Shown piece by piece: positions 7,438-16,166 of a stretch of 64,000 nucleotides of DNA (positions are counted from its first letter, which is position 1; each line of letters starts with the position of its first letter). Source of the DNA: an uncultured Oscillospiraceae bacterium (GTDB taxonomy: Bacteria; Bacillota; Clostridia; Oscillospirales; Oscillospiraceae); assembly GCA_910588105.1 (NCBI GenBank), contig CAJUQD010000007.1:10321-74320 (forward strand), given 5' to 3'. The position numbers and the translations under genes are program-made. The notes under the pieces are model-generated. The model did not search any database and was not told the origin of the DNA. It saw only the letters and a program-made list of their open reading frames with translations.

Positions 7438-8690
7438 GCGAAATGGAAGTAACTGAGGGCCAGCTCCTCAGTCAGGACTTTGGGGTGGGCGGCCCGCCTG
7501 CCGCCGCGGAGATCCCCCTTACCCCCGTGGACTCCGGCAAGACGCCTGACATCCTGGCGGCGGAGATCCGCACGATCAAGAATCAGACTGGCAGGATGTT
7601 GTTTGCCAACGCTATCGAGGTCGGGCGCCGGCTGACGGAGGCCAAAGCCAAGCTGCCCCACGGGAGCTGGGGCGAGTATCTGAAGAACGAGGTGGACTAC
7701 TCCCCCTCCCAGGCGCAGAACCTCATGCGGGTGTTCCGAGAGTACGGGAGCGACCAGCAGAGCTTGTTCGGCGGCGAGGCAAAGTCCCAGACGTTTGGGA
7801 ATTTGACCTACTCCAAGGCTTTGAGCCTCCTGGCCATCCCGGATGAGGAGGAGCGGGAGCGGTTCGCCGTTGAGAATGATGTGGAGCACATGAGCGTCCG
7901 GGAGCTGAACGAGGTCCTCAAAGCCAGAAACGAGGCCGAGGAAAAGGCCGCCGCAGCCGAGGATGCGGCCCGCAGTCTCCGGCAGGAAGCGGAACGGCTC
8001 CGGGAGGAGCTTGCGGATCAGGATCGTGTCTACAAAGCCAAGCTGACCGCCGCTGATGTGGAGATGACCGAGGCCAACAGGAAGGTGCGGGAAGCGCAGG
8101 AGGCCCTGGAAAAGCAGAGGGAGAAGGCCCAGCGGCTCCAGGATGCTTTGAGCGAGGCCAACACCTCCGCCCAAGCCGCCGAGGAGGAGCACACCCGCTT
8201 GGCGCAGGAGCTGGAGGAGCTCCGTAGCCGGCCCGCCGAGGCGGATACGGCAGCGGTGGAGGCCGCCCGACAGGCCGCCATTGCCGAAATGACGGAGAAG
8301 GTGGACAAGGCCAAGGACGCCAAGAAAAAGGCCGAGGAAAAGCGCAGGGCTGCCGAGGAGTCCCTGGAGGCCGCTCAGAAGGAGCTGGTCGGCCTGAAGG
8401 CCAAGGGGCCGGAGGTTCGGGAGCTTACCCAGGAGGAAAAGGACGCTTTGACCGCCGAGGCGGTAAATAAGGTCAAGGCTGAAAGCGCCGAGCAGCTCCA
8501 GGGACTGGAAAAGAAACTGGCCGCTGCCGACCCCAACGTGGCCGAATTCAAGGTGCGGTTCACCTCCTGGCAGGAGGAGTACCAGAAGATGGTGGAGGTC
8601 TTGGGCCGCATTGCCCAGGTTGACGAGGGGCGGGCTGACAAGCTGCGGCAGGCAGTGAAGGCCGCGCTGGAGCAGATGACCACACCCTGA
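7434..8690 (+). CDS. DUF3102-family protein with long coiled coil
   Basis: Residues 30-150 resemble DUF3102: IKNQTGRMLFANAIEVGRRL, LPHGSWGEYLKNEVDYS and SPSQAQNLMRVFREYGS, an HTH-like block found in phage and plasmid proteins. Residues about 160-345 are a long Glu/Lys/Ala coiled coil, then a compact C-terminal part. Start ATG overlaps the PcfJ-like stop. The gene carries, at 7780-7805, one copy of the 26-bp palindrome that recurs in the window, so the protein could bind its own gene; that is only a suggestion. Confidence 0.65.
   Translation: MSEMEVTEGQLLSQDFGVGGPPAAAEIPLTPVDSGKTPDILAAEIRTIKNQTGRMLFANAIEVGRRLTEAKAKLPHGSWGEYLKNEVDYSPSQAQNLMRVFREYGSDQQSLFGGEAKSQTFGNLTYSKALSLLAIPDEEERERFAVENDVEHMSVRELNEVLKARNEAEEKAAAAEDAARSLRQEAERLREELADQDRVYKAKLTAADVEMTEANRKVREAQEALEKQREKAQRLQDALSEANTSAQAAEEEHTRLAQELEELRSRPAEADTAAVEAARQAAIAEMTEKVDKAKDAKKKAEEKRRAAEESLEAAQKELVGLKAKGPEVRELTQEEKDALTAEAVNKVKAESAEQLQGLEKKLAAADPNVAEFKVRFTSWQEEYQKMVEVLGRIAQVDEGRADKLRQAVKAALEQMTTP
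7780..7805. repeat. 26-bp palindrome, copy 1 (inside DUF3102 gene)
   Basis: Centre at 7792/7793. Half-site CAAAGTCCCAGAC, other half GTTTGGGAATTTG; 25 of 26 positions fit the consensus of the four copies (half-sites CAAAWTCCCARAC and GTYTGGGAWTTTG). Unlike the other three copies it lies well inside a coding sequence, encoding SQTFGNL. Confidence 0.6.
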
Positions 8691-8767
8691 TAGGTCTGCT
8701 TTGCTGGTTTAACAATCGGCATTTACATAGCAGAGAACACAAAATTGCACGAAAGGAGGAGAACCGT

Positions 8768-9124
8768 ATGAACCCCGAGATGCAAAAGTCTATCCTGCAA
8801 ATGGCGCGAGGGGCCATCATGGAGCGGGCGGACTATGAGATGTCCCGTCTGCTGGCCAACATCCTGGACCCGAACACATCCGCCACCGCAAAGCGCAAGC
8901 TGACGCTCACCCTGGAGTTGAAGCCGGACGATGACCGTCAGACTATCACCGTCAGCTGCACCGCAAAGTCCACGCTGGCCGCTACCAACCCTGTTGTCAC
9001 ATCCCTGTATGTGGCCGACGAGGACAGCGTTGTGGAGATGGTGCCGCAGATTCCCGGTCAGACAGGAATGGATGGAACCGTCCAGGAAGCACCCCCGGTT
9101 TTGAAGATCATCAAATTTGCGTAA
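8768..9124 (+). CDS. Conserved phage hypothetical protein (118 aa)
   Basis: MNPEMQKSILQMARGAIMER... with a central SATAKRKLTLTLELKPDDDR block and a beta-rich middle. I recall similar proteins in Clostridia phages, sometimes labelled replication terminator protein, but cannot confirm a function. Strong AAAGGAGG box. First of two small genes before the replication/recombination block. Confidence 0.6.
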   Translation: MNPEMQKSILQMARGAIMERADYEMSRLLANILDPNTSATAKRKLTLTLELKPDDDRQTITVSCTAKSTLAATNPVVTSLYVADEDSVVEMVPQIPGQTGMDGTVQEAPPVLKIIKFA

Positions 9125-9139
9125 GGAGGAGACTCAACC

Positions 9140-9871
9140 ATGTTGAAAGAGTTCATCGAACACATCCAGAAAACCACCCAGCCGCTCATCCAGCAGGTCG
9201 GCAACAGCACATTTGCCATCGGCAGCGATGGCTGTGCGGAGGAGATCCGGCCCACCATCGACCACCCGGACACCCTGCCCCTCCACAGCCTGGACGCCCT
9301 GGTGAAGCTGGTCCGCACCGAGGCATCCAAGGCGGAGAACCCGCTTTACATCACGATTCCCGACCACCTGACCGTCCGCTGCTTCGGCCAGCCCCATCCC
9401 GACGCCCGCTTCTTCCGGCAGGTGTACTACGAGGCCAAGGCTACCGATGTCCCTGGCTGGGACGAGAAGGTGCAGTTGGGCTTTGAAGAGGCCCAGATTG
9501 CCATGCGCACCCGTTTCCAGGAAACGGCGGATACCATCTACGCTCTGAAGTTGCTGTCGGACATCTGCTGCGGCGCCAAGGTGATTTACAACGACAACGG
9601 TATCGCCACCACCGTTACCACGCAGAAGGGCGTGGCACTCCAGAGCAATGAGCAGATCCGACCCATCATCACCCTGAAGCCCTACCGCACTTTCCAGGAG
9701 GTGGAGCAACCGGAAAGCATCTTCCTCATCCGTGTCAACGAGCGGGGCATCACCTTCACCGAGGCCGACGGCGGGATGTGGAAGCTGAAGGCGCGGCAGA
9801 CCGTCAAGGTGTTCCTGGAGGAACAGCTGGCCGAGGAGGTCGCCGGCAACAGCGTGTACATCGCCCTGTAA
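9140..9871 (+). CDS. Hypothetical phage protein (243 aa)
   Basis: No recognised domain. Mixed alpha/beta, no membrane segment; contains LKLLSDICCGAKVIYNDNGIATTVTTQKGVAL and ends in an FLEEQLAEEVAGNSVYIAL-type helix. AAGGAGGAG precedes the ATG, only 15 nt after the previous gene, so it is co-transcribed with 8768-9124. Often found beside the ATPase/nuclease genes of gut phages; function unknown. Confidence 0.6.
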   Translation: MLKEFIEHIQKTTQPLIQQVGNSTFAIGSDGCAEEIRPTIDHPDTLPLHSLDALVKLVRTEASKAENPLYITIPDHLTVRCFGQPHPDARFFRQVYYEAKATDVPGWDEKVQLGFEEAQIAMRTRFQETADTIYALKLLSDICCGAKVIYNDNGIATTVTTQKGVALQSNEQIRPIITLKPYRTFQEVEQPESIFLIRVNERGITFTEADGGMWKLKARQTVKVFLEEQLAEEVAGNSVYIAL

Positions 9872-9917
9872 GGAATACGGCGGCAAGGACCAAAGTACCC
9901 AATATCAAGTGCAGTTA

Positions 9918-9977
9918 TTTGTGTAGTTTATGGTCTGAATCAACTTGCTATTCCCTTTGAACAGAGTGATTAATGTG
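9918..9977 (+). promoter_or_regulatory. Recurrent 60-bp promoter-like element, copy A
   Basis: TTGTGTAG and TTTATGG boxes, then AACTTGCTATT, then CAGAGTGATTAATGTG. The spacing from TTGTGTAG to TTGCTA is the same as in copies B, C and E. Read as a promoter, TTGCTA would be a -35 and ATTAAT 18 bp later a -10. It lies 100 bp upstream of the ATPase gene at 10076, with a strong hairpin in between. Confidence 0.6.
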
Positions 9978-9984
9978 ATGCCAA

Positions 9985-10029
9985 AGGCCCGCCGGGTGCG
10001 CTACCACCCGACGGGCCAAGGGGCAAAAA
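9985..10029 (+). terminator. Strong hairpin with A-run, intrinsic terminator-like
   Basis: GGCCCGCCGGGTG pairs with CACCCGACGGGCC across a 5-nt loop with one mismatch, between 9985 and 10017. On the plus strand it is followed by AAGGGGCAAAAAAC, so the T-run lies on the minus strand side; on the plus strand it is more likely a leader structure between element copy A and the gene at 10076. Confidence 0.5.
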
Positions 10030-10075
10030 ACTATTAAGGACACCTGCATTATAGCAGGCCGGAAAGGAAAATGCA

Positions 10076-11506
10076 ATGAAAACCACAAAAATCGTCATCA
10101 AGAACCTGTTCGGCATCCGGGAGGCGGCCTTGGACGGGCGCTCGGTGGAGCTGGCCGGACCCAAGGGCAGCGGAAAGACCTCCGTGCTGGACGCCATTCG
10201 CTATGCCCTGACCAACCGCTCCGACCGGGACTACATCATCCACCAGGGCGCGGACGAGGGCGAAATCATCATCGAGACGGACACCGGCCTCTCCATCGAC
10301 CGCAAGACCCGGACCACCAAGGCGGACACTGTCAAGGTCCGGGACGGCAGTATGCTCCAGACCCGCCCGGCGGAGTTTCTCTCCGGCATCTTCACCCCCC
10401 TGCAGCTCAACCCTGTGGCCTTCACCCAGCTCAGCCGCCAGGAGAAGAACCGGGTCATCCTCTCCCTGATCGACTTCGCCTGGGACATGAACTGGATCAA
10501 GGAGCAGTTCGGGGAGATCCCCCAGGGTGTGGACTACTCCAAGCACATCCTGGAGGTCCTCAGCGATATCCAGGCGGAGAGCGGCATCTACTTCCAGTCC
10601 CGCCAGAACCTCAACCGGGACATCCGCAACAAGCAGGCGTTCATCGCCGACATCGCAAAGGACATTCCTCCGCACTATGACGCCGCCCGTTGGGAGGCGT
10701 ACCCCACCCGCGAGAAGTACCAGGAGTTGGAGCGAATTCGGGAGGCCAACAGCCGAATCGAGCGGGCAAAGTCATTCCGGGAGGGCTTTGACGCTAAAAA
10801 ACGTGGCTTGGAGGCAGAGCGGGCCATTCAACTCACTGCCATTGAGCAGGACATCTCTGCCCAACGGGAGGCTATCACTGGCGACATTCAGCGGATGGAG
10901 GCTCAAATCGCCGCCGCACGGGAAAAGCTGGACGGTCTCGCTCAGCGGCGGAAGGAGCGGGAAGAACTGGAGGACGCCCGGTTCCGCGAGTCGCTGGCCA
11001 AGCTGGAGCGGGACGTTGGCGTGGCGGACCAGTACGCTGAGCAGGAGGTTCAGGACACCTCCGCGCTGTCTGCTGAGCTGGACGAGGCAGAGCAGATGCG
11101 CAGCCACCTTAACGAGTACCGCCGGATGCGGGATATGCAGACGGAGTTGGACGAGCTGACCGCAAGGTCTCAGGCACTGACTGACAAGATTGAGCTGGCG
11201 CGAGAGCTCCCAGCGACCATTCTGGCCCAGGCCACCATTCCCGTGGAGGGGCTGACGGTGGAGGATGGTGTTCCGCTGATCCACGGTCTGCCCATCAGCA
11301 ACTTGAGCGATGGTGAGCTTTTGGAGCTCTGCGTAGATATCACGGTCAGCAAGCCCGGCCAGCTGGGGATTATCCTGGTAGACGGCGCGGAACGATTGGA
11401 CAGCGTGAGCCGGGAGCGGCTCTACGCCAAGTGCAAGGCCAAGGGCCTCCAGCTGATCGCCACCAGGGTAACGGACACTGAAGAGCTTGAGGTGGTGGAG
11501 TTATAA
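10076..11506 (+). CDS. SMC/RecF/Rad50-like ATPase
   Basis: 476 residues. Walker A GPKGSGKTS at about residues 29-37, a central coiled coil (about 210-370), and a C-terminal half with SNLSDGELLELC (ABC-signature-like) and IILVDGAERLD (Walker B). This is the layout of short phage SMC-like ATPases that work with nucleases in replication or recombination. The usual Walker B D-E is D-G-A-E here. Preceded by element copy A and a hairpin. It is followed by a homing-type gene and then a zinc-ribbon protein and a PDDEXK nuclease, so it probably heads a recombination operon. Confidence 0.8.
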   Translation: MKTTKIVIKNLFGIREAALDGRSVELAGPKGSGKTSVLDAIRYALTNRSDRDYIIHQGADEGEIIIETDTGLSIDRKTRTTKADTVKVRDGSMLQTRPAEFLSGIFTPLQLNPVAFTQLSRQEKNRVILSLIDFAWDMNWIKEQFGEIPQGVDYSKHILEVLSDIQAESGIYFQSRQNLNRDIRNKQAFIADIAKDIPPHYDAARWEAYPTREKYQELERIREANSRIERAKSFREGFDAKKRGLEAERAIQLTAIEQDISAQREAITGDIQRMEAQIAAAREKLDGLAQRRKEREELEDARFRESLAKLERDVGVADQYAEQEVQDTSALSAELDEAEQMRSHLNEYRRMRDMQTELDELTARSQALTDKIELARELPATILAQATIPVEGLTVEDGVPLIHGLPISNLSDGELLELCVDITVSKPGQLGIILVDGAERLDSVSRERLYAKCKAKGLQLIATRVTDTEELEVVEL

Positions 11507-11507
11507 A

Positions 11508-12005
11508 ATGGCATTTGCCGACTTGACAGGACGGCGGTTTGGCAGACTTGTAGCTCTACGAAGAGTCGAAAGTGATTCTGGGGGGCGAACTGTATGGGAG
11601 TGCCGCTGTGATTGCGGAACCATAAAACGCATTCGAGCGGCGTCTCTTACTCAAGGACTGACAAAATCATGTGGATGCTTGCGGCACGGAAAATCCAAAA
11701 CAAGGCTATACCATATTTGGGCACACATGATTCAGCGTTGCGAAGACCCCAAAAGCAACAGATTTCATTTATATGGTGGGCGGGGAGTTTCTGTATGCAA
11801 AGAGTGGAGAGAAGATTTTATGAATTTCTACTCTTGGGCAGTCCAAAATGGCTATACCGACACTTTGTCTATTGACCGAATTGATGTGAATGGAAACTAC
11901 GAGCCATCGAACTGCCGATGGGCAACCATGACCGAACAAAATAAAAATCGCCGTCCGTTTGTACACAAAAAGAACAGGGACTCAGAACAGGAGGTTAAGC
12001 TTTGA
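11508..12005 (+). CDS. HNH-type homing endonuclease-like phage protein (copy 2)
   Basis: 165 residues starting MAFADLTGRRFGRLVALRRV; zinc cysteines CRCDCG and CGC, YGGRGVSVCKEW, and LSIDRIDVNGNYEPSNCRW followed by EQNKNRR. Same architecture as copy 1 at 4625-5260. ATG 11508 follows the ATPase stop directly and the gene's 3' end overlaps the next start. AT-rich compared with its neighbours. It interrupts what would otherwise be an ATPase / zinc-ribbon / nuclease operon. Confidence 0.65.
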   Translation: MAFADLTGRRFGRLVALRRVESDSGGRTVWECRCDCGTIKRIRAASLTQGLTKSCGCLRHGKSKTRLYHIWAHMIQRCEDPKSNRFHLYGGRGVSVCKEWREDFMNFYSWAVQNGYTDTLSIDRIDVNGNYEPSNCRWATMTEQNKNRRPFVHKKNRDSEQEVKL

Positions 12006-12607
12006 AAACTCATTGGAAGAAGGTTGTCTCTGACCCCAACTTTATCGGCGAGGGCGACTTCCAGGAGGGTGAGGAGAAGGTATTGACCATCGACCGGGTC
12101 AACGCCTCCGAAACCGTCCAGACTGCCGAGGGCAAGTCCAAGAAAGCGGTCGTTCACTGGAAAGAGCCGGGCAATAAGCCCATGATTTTGAATGTGGCTC
12201 GCTCCAAGAACATTGAGAAAGTGGCCGGGAGCGGTTACTTCGAGGATTGGCCGGGGGTATCGGTGCAGCTGTACATTGAGCATGGCATCAAGGCTTTCGG
12301 AGAGGTGGTTTCCGCTGTGCGTGTCCGCCCCTATAAGCCCCGCCTCCAGCCTGGCCAGCAGCGCCCGCCTGTCCCGCCTTGCACGGACTGCGGGAATCCG
12401 ATCCAGCCCGCTTACGGCATGACGGCGGATCGTCTGGCGGGATATACCGCAAAAAACTATGGCGTCCCGCTGTGTGCGGAGTGCGCCCAGAAGCGCAAAG
12501 ACGCAGCAGCGGCGGCAGCGACTGAAGGAGAATCCAAGGAAAGCGAGGGGACCGAGCATGACGGAGATGAACGCCCTGCCGGCGGTGACGGCGAAGAATT
12601 ACTTTGA
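12002..12607 (+). CDS. Phage protein with C-terminal zinc ribbon, probable recombination accessory
   Basis: Starts with TTG 12002 after a GGAGGTT box, overlapping the previous stop. Residues 1-115 form an unrecognised alpha/beta domain (EKVLTIDRV, VVHWKEPGNKPMILN, ARSKNIEKVAGSG). Residues about 125-165 hold CTDCGNPI ... YGVPLCAECAQK, a four-Cys zinc ribbon also present on some phage single-strand annealing proteins and, in this window, at the end of the Avd protein. Position between the SMC-like ATPase and the nuclease suggests a DNA-binding role in recombination. Confidence 0.55.
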   Translation: MKTHWKKVVSDPNFIGEGDFQEGEEKVLTIDRVNASETVQTAEGKSKKAVVHWKEPGNKPMILNVARSKNIEKVAGSGYFEDWPGVSVQLYIEHGIKAFGEVVSAVRVRPYKPRLQPGQQRPPVPPCTDCGNPIQPAYGMTADRLAGYTAKNYGVPLCAECAQKRKDAAAAAATEGESKESEGTEHDGDERPAGGDGEELL

Positions 12608-13424
12608 TCCTGATATTGAGATTGCCTATATGGGCTCCACTCAGGTCAAGAACTTTATGCGCTGCGAGGCGGCGGAATTGGCCCGACTGAAGGGAGAATA
12701 CCGGCCTGCCGCGACCACGGCCATGCTGGTGGGCAGCTATGTGGATGCCCACTTCGAGGGGAGCCTCGATGTGTTTCAGGCCCAGCACCCGGAGTTGTTC
12801 AAGCGGGACGGGACGCTGAAGGCGGAATTCTCCCGCGCCAACGACATCATCAGCCGCATGGAAACGGACGAGCTGTACAGCCTCCTGATGTCTGGTCAGA
12901 AACAGGTTATTTGCACCGGCGAGATTGCCGGGGTGCCTTTCAAGGCCAAGATTGATAGTCTGCTGGACGGGGACACCTGTGCGGAAATCGTCCGGCGGTT
13001 CCCGGAGACGGCGCCGGTGATGGGGATGTGCGATGGGGCCATCGTGGATCAGAAAGTCATGAGGGATCTGGAGGACGTCTGGGACGGCACGGAGCGGGCC
13101 TACGTGCCCTTCTGGAGGGCCTGGGGGTATGACGTTCAAGGCGCCATCTACCAGGCCGTTGAGGGGCATTCGTGGCCCTTCCTGCTGGCTGTCGGCACCA
13201 AGGAGGATGAGCCGGGCCTGCAGGCGCTCCACATCCGGGATGAAATCCTGGCGCCTAAGCTGGCGGAGATTGAGGATGCTGTCCCCCGTTTCCAGGCCAT
13301 CAAAGAGGGCCGGGAGGTGCCGCACCGCTGCGAGTGCTGCGCATACTGCCGCGCCACCAGAAAACTGACCAGGATCGCCGATGCGGAGGAACTGGGGGCT
13401 TCTTATGGGGATGCAGAGGATTGA
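12558..13424 (+). CDS. PD-(D/E)XK nuclease-like protein (DUF3799/RecE-like)
   Basis: ATG 12558 (GAGGGG box upstream) gives 288 residues. The core GVPFKAKIDSLL ... GAIVDQKVM carries Asp and Asp-x-Lys of the PD-(D/E)XK fold, as in RecE and DUF3799 proteins. The C-terminus has a Cys cluster RCECCAYCR, which might bind metal as in Cas4-like exonucleases. It overlaps the preceding zinc-ribbon gene by 50 bp. Likely a 5'-3' exonuclease acting with the SMC-like ATPase in recombination or replication. Confidence 0.75.
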   Translation: MTEMNALPAVTAKNYFDPDIEIAYMGSTQVKNFMRCEAAELARLKGEYRPAATTAMLVGSYVDAHFEGSLDVFQAQHPELFKRDGTLKAEFSRANDIISRMETDELYSLLMSGQKQVICTGEIAGVPFKAKIDSLLDGDTCAEIVRRFPETAPVMGMCDGAIVDQKVMRDLEDVWDGTERAYVPFWRAWGYDVQGAIYQAVEGHSWPFLLAVGTKEDEPGLQALHIRDEILAPKLAEIEDAVPRFQAIKEGREVPHRCECCAYCRATRKLTRIADAEELGASYGDAED

Positions 13425-14028
13425 CCTTGCTGGTCAAGTCAAGAGCCTCGTGACGATCCAGGAGGTGGCGGAGCATTACGGCTTTCACCCAAATCGGGCC
13501 GGATACATATGCTGCCCATTCCACCACGAAAAGACTGCCAGCCTTAAACTCTACAGCGGCCAGCGCGGGTTCCATTGCTTTGGCTGCGGGGCCGGAGGCA
13601 CGGTAATCGATTTTGTAATGAAGCTGTTTGATATCCCATTTCGCCAAGCGATTCTGCGTATCAATGCGGATTTTGCCTTGGGACTCACATGGGATAAACC
13701 TGACCCGGCGGTGCGGTCTGCTGTTCTGGAGGCCCGCCGCCGGGAGGCCCAGCGGAAAGAGAAGCTGGAACGGCTGGAGGAAAAACACCGGGAACTGGCT
13801 GCAGAGCACTGCTATTGGTGGGAAGTGCTGAAGTATTTCACACCTGTCAGGGATGGCGATTACGTGTACATCCATCCGCTCTACGCTGAAGCGGTAAAAA
13901 AACAGCCGTATTTGGAATACCTGCTGGATGAACTGGAAGAAGAAATTGCGGAGGTGAAAGCGAACCGTGGAAGAAAAGGCACTGCAGCCGGGAAACACAG
14001 TCCCGGTGGCCCCGGACAAACGGCCTGA
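13405..14028 (+). CDS. CHC2 zinc-finger primase-like protein
   Basis: N-terminal CHC2 zinc finger: ICCPFHHEKTASL ... FHCFGCGAGGTVIDFVM, the DnaG-type C-x2-H-x~17-C-x2-C motif. Only about 207 residues, with no TOPRIM catalytic domain, so it is probably the DNA-recognition part that acts with the DUF927 ATPase encoded next. Start chosen at ATG 13405 after GGGGGC; ATG 13411 and 13381 are also in frame. A coiled-coil stretch (EARRREAQRKEKLERLEEK) follows the finger. Confidence 0.8.
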   Translation: MGMQRIDLAGQVKSLVTIQEVAEHYGFHPNRAGYICCPFHHEKTASLKLYSGQRGFHCFGCGAGGTVIDFVMKLFDIPFRQAILRINADFALGLTWDKPDPAVRSAVLEARRREAQRKEKLERLEEKHRELAAEHCYWWEVLKYFTPVRDGDYVYIHPLYAEAVKKQPYLEYLLDELEEEIAEVKANRGRKGTAAGKHSPGGPGQTA

Positions 14029-15856
14029 CTTTACTCTGGCTGATTTCAAAGAGGGTCGGGTATTTGAATGGCTGACCGGCTTGAAATCCGGCTACCAGCA
14101 GGCCATGGAAGAACAGGCGCTTGCAGACCTCGCCAAGGAAGTCGGGTTTAAGGGCTTTGCCAGATGCCTGAGAGAGTACAGAAAAGAACTGAGGGCTGTT
14201 TCCTTGTCCGTCGTCCGGGACGATGGGATCTCCGAGTTTTTCGACCAAGCCCTGGAACTGAATGTAGGAGAATGGACGGCGGACGAGAGCGGCATCTGGC
14301 GGTATGCCCAAGGCGGTGGGATCACCTACGCCTGCACCCACCCAATCATGCCGGTAGAAAAGCTGGTGTCCATCGACACGGGAATGGTCAAGGTCAAACT
14401 GTGGTACCGGCGCAGCTACTCAGACCGCAGGCCATGGTCGGAGATCGTGGTCCCGATGAGCCGGATAGCCAAGGCTGCCGACATCGTGGCCCTGGCAGAC
14501 TGCGGCATTTCGGTCACCAGCGGAGAACGGGCGCAGGCATTGGTGGACTTCCTCCGGGATGCCATCGACAAGAACCAGGATATCATCCCGGAAGTCAAAG
14601 CCGTGTCCCGCATGGGTTGGAACGAGGAAGGCTTTTCCCCCTACGTGGGGGACGTAGCCTTTGACAGCGCGGATAGTTTCCGCCCAATTTATAAAGCCAT
14701 AAGCCAGGCCGGAAGCCTCGAAAATTGGCTTGTAGAGGCCCTGGACGCCCGCTCCTACAGTCTGACTGCCCGCATCGTACTGGCGGCATCCTTCGCCTCC
14801 GTCCTGGTGGAGCCGCTCGGGTGCCTTCCGTTTTTTGTCCACCTGTGGAGCATGGACAGCGGCACCGGCAAAACCGTGGCGCAGATGCTTGGGGCATCCG
14901 TATGGGCCAACCCCACCGCAGGCGGCGCCTATTTCCAGACCTTCAAGAGCACGTCTGTAGGCGTGGAACTGATGGCCGGATTCCTGCATTCGCTCCCCAT
15001 GTTTCTGGACGAGCTGCAGCTTGCCAAGGATCGCCACGGTCGAGTCAATTTCAACGTGTACGAACTGGCAGCAGGCTCCGGGAAGCTGCGCGGCAACAAG
15101 TCCCTGGGGCTGGACTACACACCCAAGTGGGCCAACTGCTTCATTACCTCCGGGGAAACGCCGCTGGTGGGAGAAACCGATGGTGCCGGCGCAGTCAACC
15201 GTGTGGTAGACATCGAGTGCCGCTATGGAGAGGCTGTCATTCGGGATGGCCATCGAACTGCCAATGCCCTAAAACTCAACTACGGACACGCTGGAAAACT
15301 GTTCATCGGGCGTTTGTGCGAGGATGGCGCGATAGACAGGGCGCAAAAGCTCTACGAAAAAAACTATGCCGCCTGCACACAAAGTGACACGACCGAGAAG
15401 CAAGCGATGGCAGCGGCGTTGATAATTACTGCAGATCAGCTTGCCACAGAATGGATTTTTCACGATGACCGTGCTCTGACTCCCGCTGAACTGGGTGCGT
15501 TTCTGAAGGAAAAAAGTGAGGTCAGCACATCGGAACGCGGCTATGAGTATATGTGCGGCTGGGTGGCAACCCATGCAAACCAGTTCCGTGAAAGTGTGGA
15601 GCACGGGGAGCATTACGGTGTCATTGACGGGGACATGGCCGTTATCAACCGCACCGTCTGGAATAAGGCGTGTGAGGAGGCTGGTCTATCACCAAAAGCC
15701 CTACTTGGGCATTTGAAGTCAAAAGGACTGATTATCACTGGCAACAAGGGGTATACAAAAACGAAACGGATTGACGGCGTGTCCGTCCACTGCGTTTGGA
15801 TGCGCCTGCTGTCAGATGATGAAGAACCAGAGGAATACGATGAACTCCCTCTGTGA
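13967..15856 (+). CDS. DUF927 P-loop ATPase (probable primase-helicase)
   Basis: Starts with GTG 13967, 9 nt after GGAGGTG, inside the end of the primase-like gene. 629 residues. The DUF927 domain spans about residues 130-420, with Walker A SMDSGTGKTVAQMLGA and a Walker B-like LPMFLDELQLA; the C-terminal region resembles a helix-rich DNA-binding module. DUF927 proteins of phages and mobile elements often pair with CHC2 proteins and are thought to act as replicative helicases. The iteron-rich region follows immediately. Confidence 0.8.
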   Translation: MEEKALQPGNTVPVAPDKRPDFTLADFKEGRVFEWLTGLKSGYQQAMEEQALADLAKEVGFKGFARCLREYRKELRAVSLSVVRDDGISEFFDQALELNVGEWTADESGIWRYAQGGGITYACTHPIMPVEKLVSIDTGMVKVKLWYRRSYSDRRPWSEIVVPMSRIAKAADIVALADCGISVTSGERAQALVDFLRDAIDKNQDIIPEVKAVSRMGWNEEGFSPYVGDVAFDSADSFRPIYKAISQAGSLENWLVEALDARSYSLTARIVLAASFASVLVEPLGCLPFFVHLWSMDSGTGKTVAQMLGASVWANPTAGGAYFQTFKSTSVGVELMAGFLHSLPMFLDELQLAKDRHGRVNFNVYELAAGSGKLRGNKSLGLDYTPKWANCFITSGETPLVGETDGAGAVNRVVDIECRYGEAVIRDGHRTANALKLNYGHAGKLFIGRLCEDGAIDRAQKLYEKNYAACTQSDTTEKQAMAAALIITADQLATEWIFHDDRALTPAELGAFLKEKSEVSTSERGYEYMCGWVATHANQFRESVEHGEHYGVIDGDMAVINRTVWNKACEEAGLSPKALLGHLKSKGLIITGNKGYTKTKRIDGVSVHCVWMRLLSDDEEPEEYDELPL

Positions 15857-16166
15857 GTGCGACTTTGCGCGACTTCGCTACAAGGAATGTCGCACGTGGA
15901 GAAGTCGGCAGTTTCAAAGGTTTGCGGCACTTAGTGCGACTTGTGCGACTGTGCGACTTTCCCCCACATAAACCTTACGTGCGGAAAGAAAAAAGTTGTT
16001 TCCGTTGAAAGGAAAGTTCCCTCGCGCATAGGAAAAATGGGGGGATTTTGGTGGCACGGTCGCACAAAGCGGCTGAACCCTTTGCGACACAGCGGTTTTG
16101 CAATGTGCGACTTTGGTGCAAATTCAAAAATGAAGGTGGCACGGTCGCACCAAAAGGAGAATCGAG
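15857..16166. other. Iteron-rich non-coding region, probable replication origin
   Basis: About 310 bp without a credible gene. GTGCGACT occurs at 15857, 15934, 15943, 15951 and 16105, variants TGCGCGACT (15867) and TTTGCGACA (16081) occur, and the inverted GTCGCAC occurs at 15889 and within two near-identical longer repeats starting GGTGGCACGGTCGCAC at 16050 and 16136. It lies between the DUF927/primase genes and the helicase gene, where phage origins are often found. Function is inferred from repeat pattern and place. Confidence 0.6.
16050..16152 (+). repeat. Pair of direct repeats GGTGGCACGGTCGCAC
   Basis: The 16-bp sequence GGTGGCACGGTCGCAC occurs at about 16050-16065 and 16136-16151, 86 bp apart, the second copy ending just before the helicase ribosome binding site AAAAGGAGA. 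Each contains the inverted iteron core GTCGCAC. Confidence 0.7.
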
